Shown: positions 57,923 to 64,000 of the stretch, piece by piece
Position numbering within the stretch: the stretch's first letter is position 1
Layout: each line of letters starts with the position of its first letter
Assembly (NCBI RefSeq): GCF_042643265.1
Contig: NZ_JBHRRZ010000036.1
Span: 1 to 64,000 of the forward strand
DNA: 64,000 nt
From: Virgibacillus_O sediminis
GTDB taxonomy: Bacteria; Bacillota; Bacilli; Bacillales; Amphibacillaceae
Reading direction: 5' to 3'
The notes under the pieces: generated by a model
The model's database searches: none
Told to the model about the DNA's origin: nothing
Seen by the model: the letters and a program-made list of their open reading frames with translations, nothing else
Translations under genes and position numbers: made by a program

Positions 57923-57962
57923 GAAAAGCCTAGAGCCATAAAAATTGCTCTAAGCTTTGTGC
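57923..57962 (-). terminator. terminator at the end of the siderophore operon
   Basis: On the minus strand AAAGCTTAGAGC pairs with GCTCTAGGCTTT (one mismatch) and is followed by TCTTTTAC, about 80 bases past the iucC-type stop. Confidence 0.65.
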
Positions 57963-58041
57963 TTATTATTCTCTACGGGCTGTGAATTATTTATCTCTAC
58001 ATTATCGAAATAGTACATCTATAAGAGAAGGCTTTACATCT

Positions 58042-59853
58042 TTATGAGACTTCCATACCCTTGGCAAACCGAGCAAGCGGGTTTGTAACTTTCCCAAATT
58101 CGGAAGCATGGGGGCGGTCATCTCCATCTTCATAACCATAATCAACCATACGGTTGCGGTTTAAAGTAAGTTTGGTTAGTTCTGGTTTGAAAAAATCAAA
58201 CAGTTCAAAACGATCTTTCAAATGAGGGCGACTTTCCTGATATTGTTGGATGGCACCCGCAAGATACTTCCAAAATTTATATTCAGTTACTATTTCATTT
58301 CGGTCAAGGATGTTAGCCAGATATCTGAGATGACATACAAACAGCCCCGTGAAGATAAATTGAGTGAGTCCTTCAGGCGGCTCACTCCTCAGTACATCTT
58401 TCAATTCTTGGGAAAGAGCGGATAACTCTTCAAAAGGCTGATCACTGATATTTACGTCATCAACAAAATCTTTGACTGCCAACCGGTGCGGCTTGAAGTC
58501 CTTCATAACCAATATTGTATTTTGTCCGTGGGGAGAAAATACCGTGCCATATTGATATAAATAGTGTAGCAGTGGGTCCATAACTACACGGAAAAAATCG
58601 TTCAGCCAATCCTCTGGAGCTATCCCAGAAGCTTCAATTAAGCTTAAGACAAATGGCTTGCCATCGTTATCTTCATGTAATAATGCAGCGAGGCTGATTG
58701 CTCTTTCCCCATTATCTAGATACGTGTAGATACTCTCCCTCCAAATGACACCAAGCATCTCCAGGTACTGATATGGAGAATTGCCAAGCTTGGGGTAGAT
58801 GGTGTGGTCTACATTAATACTTGCTATTTCTCCCGGGAGGATTACCCGGCAATTTTCTTTTAAAAAGGCATCTTTTTCATAAATTCCTTTGATGAACTCC
58901 GTGATTTTTGGGGCAATCAGCGTACGCTCCGCCGGCAAGCCGCGATAGACGAGGGTATTCAATATACTCATCGGAACCTTCACATGATGTTTTCCCTTAT
59001 GGCTTTGGTTGACAAAGGTCCGGATCGACTGTTGCGGGAGGTAGCTGTCTTCCCCCTCTCCTAATGGAATGATCATCTGTTTGGATAAATCATCAGCGAA
59101 TTGCTGGATAATCACATTGTTCCACTGCCACTCGTGGACAGGAAGGTAGAAATATTCCTGTTCATTCACATCCCGTTCTTGCAGCACTTTTTCAAACTGT
59201 TTCTTTTCACCAATTGAAAGCTCTTCTTGGATAAGCTTTTGATAAGTGGTATCTTCCGTTGATTGGAAGGAAGCACGATCCTTATGAATGGCGATCCAGA
59301 ATAACTTGGTTTCCTTTTGCATTTCTGGTGCGTAATTAATATAATCATCATAACCGAAGCCGATTCTTCCTTTATTATAAGTGATCCATGGGTGCCCGCT
59401 CATGTGTCCCTCTAATAATGCATAATCTTCTTTAACTAGCTCATCGGAAGATTTCGCAGCTTTCCCAAGCAGATGCATATCAGCCACAAGTGTATTATTC
59501 AATTCTTTAATTAAATGACCGGCTGTCTCAGAAGTCATCCTGATGAACTGCTGAATATCCAGTAAAAACTGAATAGCATTGTCAACACTTTTCTTCACGC
59601 CATCCTCTTGGACATAAATGGAATCCTTCTTTACTTTCAACCCTTCAAAGAAATCCCTTTTTGCGAAGAACTTGTACTGTTTACGAGTAGTAATTAATAG
59701 CTGATATTCATCCCAATGCTCATAATTTTCAGTAACTTCCGGTTCAATCATATCTTCATACGTATATTCTTCCAGCATTTTTGCAATCAATTGCTGATTC
59801 GCTTTTTCCCAATTATCCCTATTGAAGTATTTCTCAATATGATATGAAATCAA
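58042..59853 (-). CDS. NIS siderophore synthetase, IucC/RhbF type
   Basis: A 603-residue IucA/IucC-family synthetase. TTG at 59853 follows GAAGGGA. Conserved parts: EGHMSGHPWITYNKGRIGFGYDDY near 145-168 with the ATP-binding GHPxHPxxKxRxGF-type site, YFYLPVHEWQWNNVI near 235-249, STRT-like QSIRTFVNQSHKGKHHVKVPMSI near 277-299, and a C-terminal domain with YQYGTVFSPHGQNTILVMKDFKPHRLAVKDF near 436-466. Type A/C enzymes adenylate a citrate or citryl carboxylate and join it to a hydroxamate amine. As last gene of the operon it matches RhbF, which adds the second arm. Confidence 0.88.
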   Translation of the reverse strand: MISYHIEKYFNRDNWEKANQQLIAKMLEEYTYEDMIEPEVTENYEHWDEYQLLITTRKQYKFFAKRDFFEGLKVKKDSIYVQEDGVKKSVDNAIQFLLDIQQFIRMTSETAGHLIKELNNTLVADMHLLGKAAKSSDELVKEDYALLEGHMSGHPWITYNKGRIGFGYDDYINYAPEMQKETKLFWIAIHKDRASFQSTEDTTYQKLIQEELSIGEKKQFEKVLQERDVNEQEYFYLPVHEWQWNNVIIQQFADDLSKQMIIPLGEGEDSYLPQQSIRTFVNQSHKGKHHVKVPMSILNTLVYRGLPAERTLIAPKITEFIKGIYEKDAFLKENCRVILPGEIASINVDHTIYPKLGNSPYQYLEMLGVIWRESIYTYLDNGERAISLAALLHEDNDGKPFVLSLIEASGIAPEDWLNDFFRVVMDPLLHYLYQYGTVFSPHGQNTILVMKDFKPHRLAVKDFVDDVNISDQPFEELSALSQELKDVLRSEPPEGLTQFIFTGLFVCHLRYLANILDRNEIVTEYKFWKYLAGAIQQYQESRPHLKDRFELFDFFKPELTKLTLNRNRMVDYGYEDGDDRPHASEFGKVTNPLARFAKGMEVS

Positions 59854-59872
59854 ATAAGATCCCTTCTTTCCT

Positions 59873-61225
59873 TTATGATTGATGTACCGATGACCTTACA
59901 GGTTGCTTTTGCCCATCAAACGATTGAAATATATTGATGGGTTTGACAGGATATATTTCTCTGCCAGCCAAGGCATTAATGATTACAGCATTCCGATGGG
60001 CACCAAGCCCAAGGTCGGGAGCCCCGACTCCGTGTGTATGAATTTCACCGTTTTGAATGTAAATACTATTGTTTTTGCTGCCATTCATTTTAAGTCGGTA
60101 ATCCTCCAGTACCTCGAAGCGCCCTTGCCTATCCCAGGCAATACGGCCATAGAGTGGTGAGAGGAAGTCCGGTATCTTTGGTTTATAGCCTGTACCTAAA
60201 ACAATTAAGTCCGTATCATCCGTAAAATTCTCTTCGCTAACTTGCTGTACTCCATGCAGTCTCCATCTGTTGCCGATGGGCTCGATGGACTCGATCGCTG
60301 ACATGGCCTGTAAATGGATATCGGGTTCCTCGCTACCTATACTTCTTTGATAGAGAAGCTCATATATGTCAGAGATGGTGTCTGAACTGATTCCTTTATA
60401 CAACAAATCCTGCTCACGTAAGAGCTTATCTTTTTTCTCTTGGGGCAGGTGATAGAAAAAGGAAGTATAATCCGGTGAGAAATGCTCTAATCCCAGCTTC
60501 GAATACTCCATCGGGAAAAATCCTTTGGACCGGGTATACCACTTTAACGAATAACCATAACTGTGCTGCTCTTCCAATAAATCCAGGAACACCTCAGCAG
60601 CACTTTGTCCGGAGCCAATGACTGCTATACTCTCAACCTCCTTGCACTTTCCTTTCTTATACAAATAGTCGGCTGTATGAAAAATGTTTTCACCTAAAGC
60701 ACTCTGAAGCTGGGCCGGTATTGCGGGAACTGTTCCTATTCCCATTACGATATGTTCAGCGAGATAAACGCTTTGCTTGCGGGTTTGGACATCTTCCACT
60801 ACCACCTCATACAAACTCTGTCCATCTATATCCCGTAAATCCACTTGTTTCACATTCTTATGGAATTGGCAATTGGTCAATTGTTCTGTTACCCATTGAC
60901 AATAATGGTTGAATTCTTTTCTCGGAATATGGAAATCTTCTCTGAAGTAAAAGCGATAGAGTCTATTTTGATTCTGCAAGTAATTCAAGAAACTGTATTT
61001 ACTCGTAACATCGGCCATACTTACAAGATCGGCTAAGAAAGGGACCTGAAGGGTAGTGCCTTCAATCATCATCCCAGGATGCCAGTCAAATTGCGGTTTC
61101 TTTTCAAAGAACATAGCGTCTATTTCCGTTACCCCTTCGGCAAGTGCTGCAAAGCCAAGGTTAAATGGACCGAGTCCGATTCCAATCACATTATAAACGT
61201 TAGGCTTCTTCATAGAATCCGGCAT
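59873..61225 (-). CDS. amine/lysine N-hydroxylase (IucD/RhbE type)
   Basis: A 450-residue flavin-dependent N-monooxygenase. ATG at 61225 follows GAGGTGG; it overlaps the acetyltransferase gene by 26 bases. FAD motif NVIGIGLGPFNLGFAALAEG near 12-31; FFEKKPQFDWHPGMMIEGTTLQVPFLADL near 39-67 is the family signature; NADPH motif IAVIGSGQSAAEVFLDLL near 198-215; and a C-terminal LVLGTGYKP / HGVGAPDLGLGAHRNAVI. It hydroxylates the free amine of a diamine; in this gene order 1,3-diaminopropane rather than lysine is likely. Confidence 0.92.
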   Translation of the reverse strand: MPDSMKKPNVYNVIGIGLGPFNLGFAALAEGVTEIDAMFFEKKPQFDWHPGMMIEGTTLQVPFLADLVSMADVTSKYSFLNYLQNQNRLYRFYFREDFHIPRKEFNHYCQWVTEQLTNCQFHKNVKQVDLRDIDGQSLYEVVVEDVQTRKQSVYLAEHIVMGIGTVPAIPAQLQSALGENIFHTADYLYKKGKCKEVESIAVIGSGQSAAEVFLDLLEEQHSYGYSLKWYTRSKGFFPMEYSKLGLEHFSPDYTSFFYHLPQEKKDKLLREQDLLYKGISSDTISDIYELLYQRSIGSEEPDIHLQAMSAIESIEPIGNRWRLHGVQQVSEENFTDDTDLIVLGTGYKPKIPDFLSPLYGRIAWDRQGRFEVLEDYRLKMNGSKNNSIYIQNGEIHTHGVGAPDLGLGAHRNAVIINALAGREIYPVKPINIFQSFDGQKQPVRSSVHQS

Positions 61226-61784
61226 GAGACCACCTCTTTTCAAAAGTCTCCCGGTGGCAAAACATCAATAGTGCTGTTTTATCTGGGAGTTCTATAGGTT
61301 TTATCGCTTCAAATCCACATCTTTTAAAGATATGGATCATCTTTTCATTTCGTATATCCGGTTCCGCAATCACTTTTTTCGTATCGGGCTGAATGAATTG
61401 AAATCTTACCATGGCCCTTAACAGTGGAAGGGAATAGCCTTTACCTAGGTATTGCGGGTCCCCGATCAACAGATGGATACCTTGATCAAAGGAATCAGCA
61501 TCATACCTTTTTTCTACAATATCTCCCTTCACCCAATAAGCTTCCCAATAGCTCATGGGATGACCGTCAATCTCTCCGATATATAATGTTTGGTGTTGAT
61601 CAGCCAGTGCGTCTTCCAAATGTTTGCTGAACTTTAGGAACGGCAGGTCCAGCTGCCAATAAGGGATCACGTGCGGTTGATGCATCCAGTGAAATACATT
61701 CCTCAAATCCTTATCGTAGTCCAATGTACGGAAGGAAATATCTTTTTCAATCTCATTGTCAAAGGTGACGAAATCATGGTTCAT
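61200..61784 (-). CDS. siderophore N-acetyltransferase (IucB/RhbD type)
   Basis: A 194-residue GNAT-fold enzyme. The pattern VFHWMHQPHVIPYWQLDLP near 30-48, YIGEIDGHPMSYWEAYWV near 68-85, DQGIHLLIGDPQYLGKGYSLPLLRAMV near 100-126 and EPDIRNEKMIHIFKRCGFEAI near 141-161 is that of IucB-type acyltransferases. It transfers an acetyl group to the N-hydroxylated amine to make the hydroxamate. The ATG follows AAAAGGTGGG and overlaps the end of the upstream synthetase by 11 bases. Confidence 0.9.
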   Translation of the reverse strand: MNHDFVTFDNEIEKDISFRTLDYDKDLRNVFHWMHQPHVIPYWQLDLPFLKFSKHLEDALADQHQTLYIGEIDGHPMSYWEAYWVKGDIVEKRYDADSFDQGIHLLIGDPQYLGKGYSLPLLRAMVRFQFIQPDTKKVIAEPDIRNEKMIHIFKRCGFEAIKPIELPDKTALLMFCHRETFEKRWSHAGFYEEA

Positions 61785-63519
61785 AAGAAACTCCCACCTT
61801 TTTTGCTATAGGATTTGCCACTGTCGTATAAACAGATTGTGTTTCTAGTGAGCCGACAAGCTCGTCCATATCATGGAATCGAGTGAGCAAGTTTGCCTTA
61901 CAAGGCAGTTTTTCATTTTCTAATAGACTGTCTAGTAATGGCTTAGAATCGGTGGCTTGTTTTTGATGTTCCTCTAACCGTTCGCGCAGCAGCTGGATCA
62001 AATATTCTTCGGAAACTAACCCGCTGGTTCCAAATCCATTGATAACACCGAACAAATGGTTAAAGACGAAATAATAACGAAGCCTTTCCTCTGCAACACT
62101 CTCTGAACAGATGGTATCGCTCTTTTCATTAAGGCCGGGGATCAGATTCTTCAGGTAATCAGCTTTCTTTTCCCTAAAGTAATACCCTTGGTTATCCCGG
62201 TAGTAGAAACGCTCAGGATATCCATCTTTCAATTGAACAATTGAATTTTGCTGGTGTGCCTCCAGGGCAATGCCATAATTGTCATAAAGCCATAGAATCG
62301 GATCAAGCGTGATGGAAAGATAGCGTTCGAACCACGCTTTGCTCACCTGCTGAACCGATTTTCCTTCTTGTTCAGCCAGGCCGTCAATAATACTATAAAG
62401 TCGTGACTGCTCCCCATAAGGGTGGTCTTGTCCCAGTCCGGCTGCTAATATTACATTGGTATCATCGTGATAAAACGGATTCTCCCGCAGGATGCAATCG
62501 AGTCGAACGTCTTCTTCCCCTGGAATCTCTACACTAATATAAGCGGGGTCTGATATGACATGGAATTTAGGAAACTGTTGTTTCAAATCATCACCCAAAG
62601 GGGTCTGCAGTAGTCGTGAAACCTCCACGCCCCTGTCCAGCTCCTTCTGCTGGTTCATTCGAAGGGAGTTCGTAATTTTTATCGGGACAGAAAATTTGTA
62701 CATATATTTGGACTGTGGAATATATACCGTTCGAAAAGAGGAGGTAGCAGTAAACATAGGTCCCATCGGTCCATAATATTTTAATGTCTCCTCGTCCAGC
62801 ATGCGCTGTACGGATGCTTTTTTTAGAAGTTCTCTTGCCTGCAAGGGATGGGCAGGAATCCAGGCTCCTTCACCGTCATTCTTCATTACCTCTTCGTCCA
62901 CGTGTTCTTTGATTATTTCTTGAGTGGATGTCGTCAGGGAAGAGTCTTGCTTTACATAAGCATCTGCAGCCCAGAAATAATGTAATTGGAACTCTCCCTT
63001 CATTTCAGGTGCAAACCAATCATCTTCCTCTTGGGTGATGCCTTGTTTGCTTTTAGGTGTAGGGTGAAGTAAATGGCCGAAAATCAAGGATTGCTCTGTT
63101 TCAATAAAATTGAATTCACGGCTGCTCAAGTGGTCCGACTCACTTAATCTATGTTCTAGGTATCTCTTTATGTTTTTACTGCTCAGAATCACCCGCATGA
63201 TTAGTTCATCCTCAGCACCTTCCTGCTTATTTTCCAGTGCTAATTCTTTGGTGATCAGGGAAGCTAAGGTGACATAATCGATAGGCGTTGTTTCATTTCC
63301 TGTGTGATAATAAATAGGAAAAGCGAATAAATGCCTTCCCGTTTCAGACCAGTACTTTACATCGATGATCAGATCGATTCCCTGATTAGATAACGGACAG
63401 GAAATGGTCCTTGCTGAACCTTCAGCAGTTTCTTCCTTGAAATTCCCTGTCTCTCTCAAATAGCAATTCAAAAAGCTCTGCATTGTAGCATTCTCAGCAA
63501 TTTCTTTTAAATTCTTCAC
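61774..63519 (-). CDS. NIS siderophore synthetase, IucA/RhbC type
   Basis: A 581-residue IucA/IucC-family synthetase. GTG at 63519 follows GGAGGT by 7 bases and overlaps the upstream TGA in a GTGTGA arrangement; a TTG at 63534 is less likely. Conserved parts: GHLLHPTPKSKQGI near 147-160, AWIPAHPLQARELLKK near 217-232, TATSSFRTVYIPQSKYMYKFSVPIKITNSLR near 253-283 and GIALEAHQQNSIVQLKDGYPERFYYRDNQG near 421-450. In aerobactin and rhizobactin loci this enzyme joins the first hydroxamate arm to citrate. Confidence 0.9.
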   Translation of the reverse strand: MKNLKEIAENATMQSFLNCYLRETGNFKEETAEGSARTISCPLSNQGIDLIIDVKYWSETGRHLFAFPIYYHTGNETTPIDYVTLASLITKELALENKQEGAEDELIMRVILSSKNIKRYLEHRLSESDHLSSREFNFIETEQSLIFGHLLHPTPKSKQGITQEEDDWFAPEMKGEFQLHYFWAADAYVKQDSSLTTSTQEIIKEHVDEEVMKNDGEGAWIPAHPLQARELLKKASVQRMLDEETLKYYGPMGPMFTATSSFRTVYIPQSKYMYKFSVPIKITNSLRMNQQKELDRGVEVSRLLQTPLGDDLKQQFPKFHVISDPAYISVEIPGEEDVRLDCILRENPFYHDDTNVILAAGLGQDHPYGEQSRLYSIIDGLAEQEGKSVQQVSKAWFERYLSITLDPILWLYDNYGIALEAHQQNSIVQLKDGYPERFYYRDNQGYYFREKKADYLKNLIPGLNEKSDTICSESVAEERLRYYFVFNHLFGVINGFGTSGLVSEEYLIQLLRERLEEHQKQATDSKPLLDSLLENEKLPCKANLLTRFHDMDELVGSLETQSVYTTVANPIAKKVGVSYEP

Positions 63520-64000
63520 ACGGTAGACCTCCAATTCTCCAGTTCCGATTCTCCAAACTCTTGGATATCAGCTAAAACTTCCTTCAAATCCTCAAGCTTC
63601 GTCCGCGGATTTAGAAGGGTAAACTTTAGACAAACTTCACCTTTTACTGTGGTTTTAGCGAGAACAGCTTTGCCTGTATACAGTAAATGCTTCTGGATAT
63701 TCCAGTTCAGCTGGTTCAAATCTATAGTTGCCGGTACAGTCGGCTCAAAACGGAAAACAATAGTATTCAACTCAGGATCGTTATTGATAATCTTCATGTT
63801 CTCCATCGCGTCGATATGGCAGGCAGCAGAACTTGCCAAAGAAAGCGTATGATCGATCATGTCGCCATATTGTTTCGTACCTGTCATTCTCAGGGAGAAA
63901 AACAACTTCAAGGCATCAAATCGTCTCGTTGTTTGTGTAGACTTATTGACTAGGTTAACAATGCCTTTTTCCTCATCATCTACAGGGTTTAAATAGTCGG
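63516..64000 (-). CDS. PLP-dependent decarboxylase, C-terminal part (RhbB type), cut by window edge
   Basis: Only the last 160 residues are in the window; the frame is open to position 64000. The segment TTRRFDALKLFFSLRMTGTKQYG is the typical end of the PLP domain of group II decarboxylases (arginine anchor and dimer contact), followed by the small domain with NTIVFRFEP and NWNIQKHLLYTGKAVLAKTTV. In rhizobactin/schizokinen loci the gene before the IucA-type synthetase is 2,4-diaminobutyrate decarboxylase, which makes 1,3-diaminopropane. A lysine decarboxylase (cadaverine, for desferrioxamine-like products) is the alternative. Confidence 0.82.
   Translation of the reverse strand, partial: DYLNPVDDEEKGIVNLVNKSTQTTRRFDALKLFFSLRMTGTKQYGDMIDHTLSLASSAACHIDAMENMKIINNDPELNTIVFRFEPTVPATIDLNQLNWNIQKHLLYTGKAVLAKTTVKGEVCLKFTLLNPRTKLEDLKEVLADIQEFGESELENWRSTV

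Overview
The window looks like chromosomal DNA of a salt-tolerant, low-to-mid GC Gram-positive bacterium of the Bacillaceae. The evidence is strong GGAGG ribosome binding sites, frequent TTG and GTG starts, a PerR box on ahpCF, CcpA cre-like sites, a Bacillaceae-type intergenic repeat, and ectoine catabolism with a BCCT carrier. No rRNA, tRNA, CRISPR array, prophage or intact insertion sequence was seen. The backbone is moderately GC-rich. Two segments, about 15.9-22.3 kb and 28.3-41.7 kb, are clearly more AT-rich and each is a self-contained catabolic module, which suggests separate acquisition.

Layout. 0-1 kb: a copy of the intergenic repeat, a frameshifted small lipoprotein, and a type I toxin-antitoxin locus with a 26-residue toxin. 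1.2-15.5 kb: cytosine deaminase, an Lrp regulator beside a metallo-beta-lactamase-fold hydrolase, a DUF3267 protein, a minimal WxL pair (WxL-like surface protein and its membrane partner), DUF72, a cupin, a TetR/MFS pair sharing an operator-like sequence, ahpC-ahpF under a perfect PerR box, a BenE-type transporter and a DUF5412 protein. 15.9-22.3 kb (AT-rich): IclR regulator, a three-gene TRAP transporter and an NDP-forming acyl-CoA synthetase. 22.4-28.2 kb: GlsB-like protein, then CdaR divergent from glycerate kinase, KdgT and a LarA-family racemase.

28.3-41.7 kb (AT-rich): an ectoine utilisation island: eutB remnant, aspartase, PucR regulator, ectoine hydrolase (EutD), EutC, a cystathionine-gamma-synthase-fold enzyme, an M20 deacetylase, a short homoserine dehydrogenase, an aldehyde dehydrogenase and a BCCT transporter. 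No aminotransferase is present. The gene set fits an aminotransferase-free route: ectoine, N-acetyl-diaminobutyrate, diaminobutyrate, homoserine, aspartate semialdehyde, aspartate, fumarate. That route is my inference and the most interesting biochemical hypothesis here.

42-57.9 kb: mixed housekeeping and unknown genes (phosphoesterase, SEC-C protein, degenerate receiver, MpsC/DUF2294 protein), a broken ctaG, a DnaA-box cluster, gntP divergent from an RpiR regulator, a broken GH3 glucosidase, a MerR/RacA-like protein, an LCP ligase and a DUF3100 membrane pair. 58-64 kb: a hydroxamate siderophore operon on the minus strand, in the gene order of rhizobactin/schizokinen loci, running off the right edge.

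Six intergenic arrays of a 21-base unit with core GCCCGAGT (about 38 units) are scattered through the GC-richer backbone and absent from the two AT-rich islands. Their period equals two DNA helical turns. They are the most unusual non-coding feature of the window.
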